NCBI RefSeq assembly: GCF_001517105.1
Contig: NZ_LPVF01000010.1
Coordinates: 1-64,000 of the forward strand
DNA length: 64,000 nucleotides
Source of the DNA: Bacillus halotolerans
GTDB taxonomy: Bacteria > Bacillota > Bacilli > Bacillales > Bacillaceae
Reading direction: 5' to 3'
The position numbers and the translations under genes were made by a program. The notes beneath the pieces are model-generated. The model ran no database searches. It was not told where the DNA came from and worked only from the letters and a program-made list of their open reading frames with translations. Below are positions 1-12,600 of this stretch, one piece after another. Each line of letters starts with the position of its first letter. The first letter of the stretch is position 1.

Positions 1-3000
1 GCTTACGAACATCAGGATTACCCGTTCGAAGAGCTTGTCGATAAGCTCGGCATGACAAGGGATATGAGCCGAAATCCGCTGTTTGATGTGATGTTTGTGC
101 TTCAGAATATGGACCAAGAATCCATGCAGCTGAAGGACCTGTGTCTCCGGCCCGCAACAAATGTGGAACATCAGGTCTCAAAGTTCGATTTAACCCTATA
201 TGCGTACGAGGAAGCTAATGGTTCTATGATGTTTCAAGTGGAATATAGCACTGATCTCTATCAGAAAAATACGATTGAAATGTGGCTTCAATATTTAATG
301 AATATGCTGCGCGCCATCATCCAAGACAGCGAAGCAGCACTTGGAACAATACATGTATTGGACGAGAATGAAACCCATTTCCTTATCCATGAACTCAACT
401 GTACAAAAAGAGAGTATCCGAGACATGAAACCATCAGCAGGCTGTTTGAGTTACAGGCTGCACAAACGCCTGATGCCATAGCTGTGGCCGGCGATGAACA
501 AACATTAACGTATAAGGAGCTGAACATCCGGGCAAACAGGATTGCTGCTGTTCTTCGGAGAAAAGGGGTTGGACCTGAAACTGTAGTTGCATTATTGACA
601 ACACGAACTCCAGAAATTGCAGCAGGAATGCTCGGCATTTTGAAAGCTGGAGGAGCCTATCTGCCTATTGCTAAGGATCTTCCCGCTGAACGAATATCAT
701 ATATGCTGTCTGACAGCGGTGCAAAAATACTCCTTCAATCTGAAAAAGCAAACAATCAACGATTAGACTTAGAGCTTAAATGTGAGAAAATCGTCATCGA
801 AGAGATTCAAGGGCAAGGAGAAACGAAGAACTTTGAATCTCCAGCAGGGCCACATTCACTCGCTTATATCATCTATACCTCGGGATCAACCGGCAAACCG
901 AAGGGTGTCATGATTGAGCAGCGAAGTGTGATCCGTCTTGTCAAAAACAGCAATTACATTGAATTTACACCTGAAGACCGGCTTCTGCTGACTTCTTCAC
1001 TCGGTTTTGATGTCGTTACATTTGAAATACTCGGGCCGCTGCTAAATGGCGCTGCTTTGCATCTCACAGATAAAGAAACATTTCTGGATTCCCATCAGCT
1101 TAAGAGATACATAGAACAAAACGGAATCACCACAATGTGGCTGACTGCATCTCTTTTCAACCATTTAACAGAACAGAATGAGAAAATATTTTCCCGGCTC
1201 ATAAATCTGATTATTGGCGGAGAAGCTCTGTCAGCCAGTCATGTCAATCGAATCAAGCAAGCATGCCCGGAATTGTCAATCTGGAACGGATATGGGCCGA
1301 CTGAGAATACAACATTTTCGACTTGTTTTCACATTGAAAAACTGTATGAACATTCTATTCCGATCGGCCGGCCGATTGGTAATTCAACCGCATTTATCTT
1401 AAATAAATGGGGAATGCTGCAGCCGATCGGAGCTGTCGGTGAACTGTGTGTCGGCGGAGATGGTGTGGCAAGAGGCTATCTTGGTCGACCAGACCTGACG
1501 AAAGAGAAATTTGTGCCAAATCCATTTGCGCCCGGCGAACAAATGTACCGTACCGGTGATCTGGCACGCTGGCTACCGGACGGCACAATTGAATATGTAG
1601 GCCGTGTCGATGATCAGGTAAAAATAAGGGGGTACCGGGTTGAGCTCGGTGAGATTGAATCAGCGCTTCGTCATATAGACGGTGTCAAAGAAGCAGCCGT
1701 ATTGGCGCGAACAGGACAATTAGGCACCAAGGAGCTTTACGCCTATATAAGCGTAAAAGAGGGTACTGATGCTGAACAAGTGCGTACTCACCTTTCTCAA
1801 ATGCTGCCAGGCTATATGATGCCGGCCTATGTGATAGAAATGGATGCTCTCCCGCTCACTGCCAACGGAAAATTGAACCGAAAAGCACTGCCTGAACCAG
1901 ATATTACATCTAAACAAACGTACGTCCCGCCTCGAAATGACCTTGAAGAACAGCTTGCGATCATATGGCAGGAGGTTCTCGGGACACAGAGGATCGGAAT
2001 AGAAGATTCATTTTTTGAACTAGGCGGAGATTCAATTAAGGCTCTTCAAGTATCCGCGCGCCTCGGACGTTATGGATGGAGCTTGCATGCAAGCGATTTA
2101 TTCCGCCATCCCAAAATAAAAGATTTATCAGCAGTCATCCGGAAGACAGAAAGAGTAATAGACCAAGGATCTGTTCAGGGAGCTGTTCCATGGACACCTA
2201 TTCAGCATTGGTTCCTCTCTCAGGATATAAAAGAAAGACACCATTTTAACCAGTCTGTCATGCTGTTTAGCCCTGATTGTTTGTCGGAAAATGCACTGCG
2301 CGCATCATTAAAAAAACTGGCAGAGCATCATGATGCCCTGCGGATGATTTATCGGGAAGATAGCGGACAACAGATGCAAATCAACCAAGATATTCATGAA
2401 TCCAAACTGTACAGCTTAAGGATTTCTGATTTTTCAGATTCGGGAATCGATTGGGAAACGAGCATTAAAGAAGAAGTGGCAAATCTTCAGCAAAGTATCA
2501 ATCTCCAACAAGGACCATTACTGCATGCCGCTTGGTTTAAAACGCTGTCCGGAGATTATTTATTTCTCACGATTCATCATTTGGTCGTTGATGGGGTATC
2601 ATGGAGAATTTTACTGGAGGACCTGTCAGCGGCATATCATCAAGCAGCTTCAGGACAGGCTATACAGCTTCCGCCTAAAACAGATTCCTATCAGGAATAC
2701 GCACGGCGAATTCAAGATTATGCCCAAAGCAGCAAGCTGATTCGCGAGGAAACGTACTGGCGGACGGTTGAAGAGGAACAAGCAGCGGAACTGCCATATG
2801 AAATGCCTTATATGGAGAATATGAACAGCAGTGAAAGGGAAACATTGCGCTTTTCACTCACTGAAGCAGACACCGCGGTCTTGCTGCAAAAGGTAAACCA
2901 CGCTTATGGAACAGATACACAAGATATTCTATTGACGGCGGCTTCCTTAGCGATTTGTGACTGGACAGGGGGCAGCAAGCTCCGTATGGCAATGGAGGGA

Positions 3001-3588
3001 CACGGAAGAGAACACATTCTGCCGGATTTAGACATCAGCCGGACGGTTGGCTGGTTTACATCCATTTACCCCGTCCTTATTGACTTTGAAAATCAAGCGG
3101 ATGAGCTTGGAACCGCAGTTAAAACCGTGAAAGATACATTGGGCCGGATACCGAACAAAGGGGTAGGGTACGGCATGTTGAAATATCTTACACCTCCCGA
3201 ACATAAAAGCATGGTGTTTTCAAAAACACCTGAAATCGGCTTTAACTATTTAGGGCAGTTCAACGACATAGAAAGTCAAGACCGTTTCCGCCCATCCGGT
3301 CTTGGGAGCGGTAAGGACATCACTCCTACTTGGAAGCGGGAGCAGCTTATTGAGATGAGTGCGATGGCAGCAGAAAATCAGCTTCATTTTCAGCTCAGCT
3401 ATCCTCCGGCACGGTTTCACAGGGGTACAATGGAGCGGCTCATCACCATGATTGAATGCTATTTGCAGGATATTATGAAACACTGTGCTGAAAAACAGAA
3501 CACAGAAAAGACGCTGAGCGATTTCAGCAGCCAATCATTAACGGCAGAGGATTTGGACAGTATATCCAGCTTGGTGGAAGACTTGTAG
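1..3588 (+). CDS. ppsC: Plipastatin/fengycin synthetase subunit C, 3' part (Val/Ala module with epimerization domain)
   Basis: The gene enters from the left edge; the frame is open from base 1, so the start is outside. It is the last module of PpsC (FenE in strain F29-3 naming), which adds residue 6 of fengycin. In order: the end of a condensation domain (residues 1-125), an adenylation domain (about 150-630, with the core YTSGSTGKPKG), a carrier domain (GGDSIKAL, phosphopantetheine serine near residue 678) and an epimerization domain (about 730-1150, HHLVVDG at bases 2575-2595). Pocket residues read by eye are D-V-F-W-I-G-G-T-F, close to the known Val code DAFWIGGTF; fengycins carry D-Ala or D-Val here, so exact preference is uncertain. 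The C-terminus, after TEKTLSDF, is an intact donor communication (COM) helix ending SSLVEDL. ppsD starts 25 bases downstream, so the two are co-transcribed. Confidence 0.95.
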   Translation, partial: AYEHQDYPFEELVDKLGMTRDMSRNPLFDVMFVLQNMDQESMQLKDLCLRPATNVEHQVSKFDLTLYAYEEANGSMMFQVEYSTDLYQKNTIEMWLQYLMNMLRAIIQDSEAALGTIHVLDENETHFLIHELNCTKREYPRHETISRLFELQAAQTPDAIAVAGDEQTLTYKELNIRANRIAAVLRRKGVGPETVVALLTTRTPEIAAGMLGILKAGGAYLPIAKDLPAERISYMLSDSGAKILLQSEKANNQRLDLELKCEKIVIEEIQGQGETKNFESPAGPHSLAYIIYTSGSTGKPKGVMIEQRSVIRLVKNSNYIEFTPEDRLLLTSSLGFDVVTFEILGPLLNGAALHLTDKETFLDSHQLKRYIEQNGITTMWLTASLFNHLTEQNEKIFSRLINLIIGGEALSASHVNRIKQACPELSIWNGYGPTENTTFSTCFHIEKLYEHSIPIGRPIGNSTAFILNKWGMLQPIGAVGELCVGGDGVARGYLGRPDLTKEKFVPNPFAPGEQMYRTGDLARWLPDGTIEYVGRVDDQVKIRGYRVELGEIESALRHIDGVKEAAVLARTGQLGTKELYAYISVKEGTDAEQVRTHLSQMLPGYMMPAYVIEMDALPLTANGKLNRKALPEPDITSKQTYVPPRNDLEEQLAIIWQEVLGTQRIGIEDSFFELGGDSIKALQVSARLGRYGWSLHASDLFRHPKIKDLSAVIRKTERVIDQGSVQGAVPWTPIQHWFLSQDIKERHHFNQSVMLFSPDCLSENALRASLKKLAEHHDALRMIYREDSGQQMQINQDIHESKLYSLRISDFSDSGIDWETSIKEEVANLQQSINLQQGPLLHAAWFKTLSGDYLFLTIHHLVVDGVSWRILLEDLSAAYHQAASGQAIQLPPKTDSYQEYARRIQDYAQSSKLIREETYWRTVEEEQAAELPYEMPYMENMNSSERETLRFSLTEADTAVLLQKVNHAYGTDTQDILLTAASLAICDWTGGSKLRMAMEGHGREHILPDLDISRTVGWFTSIYPVLIDFENQADELGTAVKTVKDTLGRIPNKGVGYGMLKYLTPPEHKSMVFSKTPEIGFNYLGQFNDIESQDRFRPSGLGSGKDITPTWKREQLIEMSAMAAENQLHFQLSYPPARFHRGTMERLITMIECYLQDIMKHCAEKQNTEKTLSDFSSQSLTAEDLDSISSLVEDL

Positions 3589-3600
3589 AAAATCGTGACA

Positions 3601-3605
3601 GGGAG
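3601..3605 (+). promoter_or_regulatory. Ribosome binding site deciding the ppsD start
   Basis: GGGAG lies 8 bases before ATG 3614 but only 2 bases before ATG 3608. The spacing favours the second ATG, which gives the N-terminus MTKANSIQDIYPLS. Confidence 0.6.
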
Positions 3606-3613
3606 ATATGAAC

Positions 3614-6600
3614 ATGACAAAAGCGAATTCAATTCAGGATATTTATCCGCTGTCTTATATGCAGGAAGGAATGCTCTTTCATTCCCTCCTGCAAAAAGAT
3701 TCACGGGCATATGTTGAACAAGCCTCTTTTACAATAGAGGGAGAAGTCAATTTGCAGTTTTTCCAAGAGAGCATCAATGCTTTAGTAGCAAGACATGACA
3801 TTTTCAGAACGATTTTCATCAGCCAAAATGTCTCTTCACCTCAGCAGGTTGTCCTGAGGGAACGGAGTGTCAGTGTACTGGAGGAGGACATTGCTCATTT
3901 AGATGAAGCGGGCCAATCTGCGTTTGTCGAACGAATAAAAGAAAAGGACCGCGCCAAAGGGTTTCATCTGCAAAAAGATATGCTCATGCGCATCACACTT
4001 ATTCGAACCGGAATGCGGCAATATACTTGTATTTGGACCTTTCATCACATCATGATGGACGGCTGGTGCCTCGGCATTGTACTAAAAGAATTCCTTCAGA
4101 TTTATGCATCAAAAATAAAAGGGGCTCCATTATCATTGGAGCCCGTTCAGCCATACGGAACTTATATCAATTGGCTGATGGAGCAAGACAAAGAGAAAGC
4201 TGTTTCCTATTGGGACAATTATCTTTCCGGCATTGAGCAGCAAACCTTGCTCCCGAAGCAGAAAAAAACAAAGAGCACAAGCAGGCAGGAGCAAATTACA
4301 TTTTCATTTTCAAAAGAAGACAGCAGCAGGCTGTCAGAGCTTGCCGTAAGAGAAGAAGTCACACTCAGTACAATTTTCCATACTCTATGGGGAATTCTTC
4401 TTCAAAAATATAACAATAGTGATGACGCGGTATTCGGTTCTGTCATTTCAGGAAGGCCCTCAGACATTGAAGGAATTGAACAAATGGTCGGGCTTTTCAT
4501 CAACACGATTCCCATACGGCTGCATGGATCAAAAACGCCATTTTTACAGCTCGTAAAAGACATGCAAAAGGATCGCCTTGCTGCAGAAGCATACAGCTAC
4601 CATCCTCTATACGAGATACAGTCCCGTTCAGCAGTCAAGCAAGGTTTGATTGATCACATTCTTGTATTCGAAAACTATCCGGTGCAGAAAGAAATAGAAA
4701 TGCTGAACAGCCAGGAGCTTGATTCAGATCTTTTTCAGATTCATAACTTTACAGTAGCGGATGAAACCAATTACAGCTTTTATCTTATGGTGGCGCCAGC
4801 GGAAGAAATCCATATAAAAATGAGCTATGATGCAGCACTGCACGACCGATCCTTTGTGCTTTCTGTTAAGGAGCATCTTTTGAACACTGTTTCCCAAATC
4901 TTAGATCATCCGCATCTCTCACCCGAAGACATCGATATCACAACAGACACTGAAAAGCTGCAGCTGATTGGGGAAATCAAAGATCACAAACCAGTTTACG
5001 AAACCATCCATGCCATGTTTGAAAAACAGGCAGAAAAGACGCCTGACGCGCGGGCTGTGATTGATCAAGCGCATTCTCTGACCTATAAAGAATTGAACGA
5101 ATCCGCCAACAGATTGGCACGGCATTTGCGGAAAAAAGGCGTTATGAGGCAGGAACCTGTCGCAATCATGATGGAACGCTCAACTGAGTTCGTTACAGGT
5201 ATTCTCGGTATATTGAAGGCTGGAGGCGCCATTGTTCCAATCGATCCCCATTATCCGTCTGACAGAATAAATTATATTCTGAATGACTGCGGCTGCTCTC
5301 ATGTCGTTTCACAAGCGCATTTTGCACCTTTGCTTGAGACTGGCCTGAATGTTATCTATATGGAAGATATTCAAATCGAAGACGGCAGCTGCTTACATTC
5401 AGTGAATAGTGCGGACGACCTGCTCTATATGATTTACACATCAGGCACAACAGGAAAACCAAAAGGCGTTCAATTTGAACATCGAAATATGGCTAACTTG
5501 CTGCAGTTCGAATTCACTCGCTCTGGCATTGATTTTGAAAATGATGTTTTGCAATTTGCAACTCCTGCCTTTGACGTCTGCTATCAAGAAATATTTTCAA
5601 CATTGCTGGGAGGCGGCACACTTCATATCGTGCCAGAAGCTATAAAAAGAGACGTACCTCAGCTGTTTGCATTTATAAAAGAGCATCAGACGACTATTGT
5701 GTTTCTCCCAACGGCTTTTATCAAAATGATTTTCAGCGAACAGGAATTTGCGAACGCGTTTCCTCATGATGTAAAACACCTGATTACAGCCGGTGAGCAA
5801 TTAATCGTTTCCAGTCTTCTCCAAGATGTTTTGCGCCAGCGCAGCATGTACTTGCACAATCATTATGGACCTTCAGAAACTCATGTAGTGTCGGCATATA
5901 CCATACATCCGGGTGACCAAATTCCGGAGTTTCCTCCGATCGGAAAACCGATTGATTGTACTGATCTGTATATTTTAAATCGCCAAAAACAGCTGCAGCC
6001 TCGGGGGGTATCAGGAGAACTATATATTTCCGGTTCAAGTGTCGCCAGAGGTTATATCAATAACGATAAACTGACGCGAGAGAAATTTTTACCCGATCCC
6101 TTCAGGTCCGGAGCGGTTATGTACCGAACGGGAGATGTAGCGAGAATTCGTGAAGACGGCAGCTTTGAATATATCGGTCGAGCCGACGATCAAGTGAAAA
6201 TCAGAGGTTATCGAATCGAGCCGCAAGAAATAGAAATCGCGTTAATGAATCATCCAGAGGTCAAAGAAGCTGCTATTCTTATCCGGCAAAATCAAGGTGA
6301 AGAACATGAGTTATGCGCTTATTATTGCAGTATGCACAGGCTGGATTCCTCGGCTTTACGACAATATCTGGCAAATAAGCTCCCGGAATATATGATTCCG
6401 GCCAAATGGGTCTGGGTTGACAGCATTCCTTTGACGCCGAACGGAAAAGTCGATCAATCAGCTCTTCCAAAACCGGAAGCTTCAATCAGCAGTAATACAT
6501 ACGCTGCTCCGCGGAACCTGTTAGAGGTAAAGCTTTCGCAGCTGTTTGAAGATGTGCTGAAGGAAGCCCCGATCGGCATTCACGACAACTTTTTTGACCG

Positions 6601-9600
6601 CGGCGGACACTCGTTAAAAGCAACGGTGCTTGTGTCGCGAATCGCCAAGGAATTTCATGTTCAAGTCCCGCTGAAGGACGTATTTGCCCATCCGACAGTG
6701 GAAGGATTGGCTCTCATTATTCGACATGCAGAGGAAAATCCCTTTGCGTCGGTTGCACAGGCAAAAGAACAACCGACGTACCCAGTATCATCAGCTCAAA
6801 AGCGGATGTACGTGCTCCAGCATCTAGATAATGGAGGAGTCGGCTACAACATGCCGGCAGTTTTAGAACTGGAAGGGAAGCTTGATCGCGAAAAACTGGC
6901 TGCTGTATTCAAGGAACTGATCAGCCGGCATGAGCCGCTTCGAACGTCCTTTGTGCCGGGAGAAGATGCCGAGCCCGTACAGCGTATTCACAGTGAGGTT
7001 CCGTTCACGTTAAGTGAAGAAGCCTCTGCTGCTGGATTTGTCCGTCCATTTGACCTCAGTCAAGCGCCGTTATTCAGAGCTGGCCTTGTGAAACTGGCGA
7101 ACGAGAAGCATTTGCTGCTGGTGGACATGCATCATATCATCTCCGATGGTGTATCCGTTCAGCTTTTAATCCGCGAATTCACTGAGCGCTATGCAAATCG
7201 GACGCTTAAGCCGTTACGAATCCAATATAAAGATTACGCCGTTTGGCAGCAGGAATTTCAAAAGGGAGACACATACAAAAAGCAGGAGACTTACTGGCTG
7301 AGACAGTTTAGCGGTGAGCTGCCGGTGCTCGAGCTCCCAACAGACAAGCGCCGACCGGCAGAACGGAATTTCACAGGCGGCAAAGTTTTATTTCAAATGA
7401 ATGAAGAAATCACGTCCCGCCTGAAGGAGCTAGCCCGCAAAAATGAGAGCACGCTGTACATGACGCTACTCGCATTGTATTCAGCTTTTTTGTCGCGGTT
7501 AAGCGGTCAGGAAGACATCGTGATCGGTTCACCTATTGCCGGACGCCCGCATGCCGATCTTGAAGCAGTCCTTGGTATGTTCGTCAATACATTAGCGCTC
7601 CGGACGCACCCAGCCGGCAATAAGACATTTACGGATTTTCTGAAGGAAGTCAAGCAGACTGCACTGGAAGCCTATGAGCATCAGGATTATCCGTTTGAAG
7701 AGCTGGTTGATCAACTCGGTGTGCAGCGGGAAATGAGCCGGAATCCGCTGTTTGATACAACACTTGTGCTGCAAAATATGGAAAAGCAAACGCTGAAAAT
7801 GAATGATTTGCTGCTTAGATGGAACGATTTGCAGCATCCGATATCTAAGTTCGATATTTCCCTGTATGTCACAGAGCATGAAGCTGAGCTGTACTGTCAG
7901 TTTGAATACAGTACCGCTTTGTTTGAAGAAGATACCGTTCAAAGGTGGGCCGGCCTTTTTACGACACTTGTGGAAAACACAGTTTCCAGTCCTGACATGG
8001 AATTGGACGATATTCCGATCCTGACTTTAGAAGAAGAAAGGTCTTTCATTGACTCATGCCAGCCGCTTGAAGAGACAGGCTATCGGTTGAAACAGACCCT
8101 GCACCATGCACTCGAACAGCAAGCGGCAAAAACACCTGACCAACCGGCCGTGATCGTTGAAGACGAAGAGATAACCTACAAGGAATTGAACGAACAGGCT
8201 AACCGTGTAGCCTGGGAGCTGATCGACCGGGGAGTAAAAGCCGAAACGACTGTTGCCATTATGGGAAGGCGTTCCCCTGAAATGCTGATCGGGATTTATG
8301 CGATTCTAAAAGCAGGCGGTGCTTATCTTCCTATTGACCCGGATTATCCAGAGGAACGGATCCGCTTTTTGCTGAAGGACAGCGATTCTGACATTCTCCT
8401 TATTCAATCTGACAATCTAGACATTCCGGCTTTTGATGGAGAAATCGTTCATCTCAGTCAATTAAACAGCGGGCTGAAACGTCGTCTGTCCAATCCAAAT
8501 GTTGAAGTCTATCCGGATTCTTTAGCCTATATGATTTATACATCCGGCTCTACTGGAAGACCTAAGGGTGTACAGGTTGAGCATCAATCTGCAGTGAATT
8601 TTTTAAATTCCCTTCAGTTCCGCTATCCTTTGAACCAATCGGACGTCATTTTGCATAAAACGTCGTATTCCTTCGATGCTTCGATATGGGAGCTGTTTTG
8701 GTGGCCGTACGCTGGCGCCTCTGTTTATCTGCTTCCTCAAGGAGGCGAAAAAGAACCTGACATGATATTGAAGGTCATAGAAGAACAGCAGATTACAGCG
8801 ATGCATTTTGTGCCTTCTATGCTTCATGCGTTTTTAGAATATCTAAAAAATGGCCCTGTACCGATCAAAACGAACCGGCTGAAGAGGGTGTTTTCTGGAG
8901 GCGAACAGCTGGGGGCACATCTTGTCTCTCGGTTCTGTGAATTGCTGCCAGATGTTACATTAACCAATTCCTATGGGCCTACCGAAGCTACTGTAGAAGC
9001 GGCATACTTTGATTGCCCGCTGGATGAAAAACTTGACCGCATTCCCATTGGCAAACCTATTCATCATGTCAGATTGTATATTCTGAACCAGAAGCAGAAG
9101 ATGCTGCCTGCTGGATGTATCGGAGAATTGTATATCGCCGGAGCCGGCGTCGCCAGAGGCTACTTGAATCGTCCGGAATTAACAGAAGAACGTTTTCTTG
9201 ATGATCCATTTTATCCGGGTGAACGCATGTACAAAACGGGTGATCTGGCGCGCTGGCTCCCAGACGGACAGGTTGAATTCCTCGGCCGTCTGGATGACCA
9301 GGTGAAAATCCGCGGCTACCGAATTGAGCCGGGAGAAATTGAAGCGGCGCTCAGAAGCATTGAAGGTGTGCGGGAAGCGGCTGTAACCGTTCGTACAGAA
9401 AGCGGCGAGGCGGAATTATGTGCGTATGCGGAAGGACTCGGCAGAAATGAAGTGCGCAAGCAGCTTGAGACTTTGCTTCCGGGCTACATGATCCCTGCTC
9501 ATATCATTGAGATGGAACAATGGCCGGTTACCCCAAGCGGAAAGCTCGACCGAAAAGCGCTGCCTGCTCCTGACGGAGCGGCAGATCGGGAAACCTACAC

Positions 9601-12600
9601 AGCGCCGAGAAATCTGACAGAGATGAAGCTTTCCCAGCTGTGGGAGGAAGTGCTGAAAAGCGGCCCTGTCGGCATTCACGACAACTTTTTTGACCGGGGC
9701 GGCCATTCCTTAAAAGCCACCGCGCTTGTCTCCCGGATCGCCAAGGAATTCGGCGTCCAAGTGCCGCTGAAGGATGTGTTTGCCCATCCGACAGTAGAAG
9801 GTTTGGCTTCTGTCATCAGCGAAGGAACGGAAAGTCCGTATGAAGCCATTAAGCCGGCTGAAAAACGCGAGACCTACCCGGTTTCCTCCGCCCAAAAGCG
9901 GATGTATGTGCTCCAGCAGCTGGAGGATGGGGGCACAGGCTACAATATGCCGGCAGTCTTGGAGCTGGAAGGAAAGCTGGATCTTACAAGAATGGAGGCC
10001 GTATTCAAAAAGCTGATCAAACGCCACGAGTCACTGCGCACGTCCTTTACAACGGCCGCAGACGGCGAGCCTGTTCAGCGCATCCATGACGAAGTGCCGT
10101 TTACATTCCGCACCTCTGTGCTCGGCGGACAAACTGAACAGGAAGCCGCGGCAGCGTTTATCCAGCCATTTGAACTCAGCCAAGCTCCGCTGTTCCGAGC
10201 GGGGGTCGTCAAGGTATCAGACGGGCGGCATCTATTACTGGTCGATATGCATCACATTATTTCAGACGGTGTGTCAGTCAATACGCTCATTCGGGAATTC
10301 GGGGAGCTGTACGCCAATCAAGAGCTACCTGCGCTTCACATTCAATATAAAGACTATGCCGTATGGCAGGAGGCCTTTAAAAAAGGAGACACGTACAAGA
10401 CGCAGGAGGTGTACTGGCTGAAGCAGCTCGAAGGCGAGCTGCCCGTACTGGACCTGCCGGCTGATTACGCCCGGCCGCCGGTGCGAAGCTTCGCGGGTGA
10501 TCAAGTCTCATTTATGCTCGATCAAGAACTCACAGCCGGACTTCACAAACTCGCACGCGAGAACGGAAGCACCCTGTACATGGTGCTCCTGGCAGCTTAC
10601 ACAGCGTTATTGGCGCGCTTAAGCGGACAGGAAGACATCATCGTCGGGTCACCAATTGCCGGACGTCCTCACAAAGACCTTGAGCCGATACTTGGAATGT
10701 TCGTCAACACCCTGGCGCTTCGGACACGCCCGGAGGGCGGTAAGCCATTTACGCAATTTTTGCAGGAAGTGCGCGAGACTGCATTGGAAGCTTACGAACA
10801 TCAGGATTATCCGTTCGAAGAGCTTGTCGACAAGCTCGGCGTAACAAGGGATATGAGCCGAAATCCAGTGTTTGATGCGATGTTAGTCGTTCAAAATACA
10901 GAGCAACAGACTTTTGAGCTGGCTGACATACAACTCCAGCCGGCCGGCGTTTCTCATCATGTTTCTAAGTTTGATATCACATTGCAGGCTTCTGAGGGTG
11001 ACGAGCAAATTCATTTGAAATTTGAATATTCGACTGCACTTTTTCAAGAAGCAACGATAAAACAATGGACATATCACCTGACAAAGTTGCTGAGTCATAT
11101 TGTCAAAAATCCGAACACACGTCTTAACAATATCGACATTCTGACTCATGAAGAGCGAAACAAACTGCTGAATGAGTTTAACAGCGGGCAAGAAAATGAA
11201 CATAAAGTGCAAACAATCGATCAGCTGTTTGAAAAACAAGCAGCGCTGACTCCGAATGCTCCTGCACTCGTCAGCAGAGAAAACACGCTCACCTATCAGG
11301 AACTGGACGAATGGTCCAATGGCATTGCATGGGCCCTGCGAGACCGCGGGGTTAAACCGGACACACCAGTCGGAATTATGATGCCTCGTTCATTCAGCAT
11401 GATTGCAGCCATTCTGGGCGTTTGGAAAGCCGGCGGCTGTTATGTGCCGATTGATCCGGAATACCCGGCGGAACGGAAACGCTATATACTGGGCGACAGC
11501 CGAACCAAACTGCTCATCACTTTACCTGCTGCGGACCAAGAAGCACTTAAAGATTTTGAAGGTGAGATATTCGCCATAGAGAACGCGAAGACATACGACG
11601 GATCACCGCTTCCGCAAGTGTCACGCCCTCAGCATTTGGCTTATATCATTTACACTTCAGGAACGACAGGCCAGCCAAAAGGAGTGATGGTCGAGCATAA
11701 AGGAATAGCCAACACCCTGCAGTGGCGGCGAAATGCTTATGCTTTGAATGAGACAGACACAGTCCTTCAGCTCTTTTCTTTTTCGTTTGACGGCTTTTTA
11801 ACAAGTATGTTTACACCGCTTTTGTCAGGTGCAAAGACAGTGCTGCCTGATGAAAACGAAGCGAAAGATATTTTGTCCATTAAGCATGATCTATCTCATC
11901 ATCGGATTACACATATGATTATCGTCCCTGTTTTATATCGGGCACTTTTGGACGTCATACAGCCGGAAGATGCGAAGACGCTTAGAGTAGTCACGCTTGC
12001 AGGAGAAGCAGCTGACCGGGAATTGATAGACCGCAGCATGGCAATATGCCCGAATACAGAGCTAGCAAATGAATATGGGCCGACAGAAAACAGTGTGGCA
12101 ACCACAGCCATGAGACATATGGAACGGCAGAAAAACGTATGCATCGGCCGGCCGATCGACAATACTGAAGTGCTGATTTTAAACGGGGATCAGCTTCAGC
12201 CAATCGGCGTTGCCGGCGAGCTTTGCATAGCAGGAACAGGGCTTGCGAGAGGGTACGTCAATCTTTCGGAACTGACAGCAAAAACGTTCGTTCAGCACCC
12301 ATTCCAGCCCGAAAAACGGATGTATCGAACAGGTGACGCAGCCAGATGGATGGCAGACGGTACAATCGAATACTTAGGACGGATGGACGATCAAGTCAAA
12401 ATCAGAGGCCACCGTGTAGAAACGAAAGAAATTGAATCGGTTATCCGCCGTATAAATGGAGTAAAAGAGGCTGTTGTCCTTGCTCGAGAAACAGCGCCTG
12501 CTCAAACCGAATTATGTGCTTACATTGTGGCAGAGCAAGACTTTAATACAGAAATGCTGCGTGCCGAATTAAATAAACAGCTGCCTTTATATATGATGCC

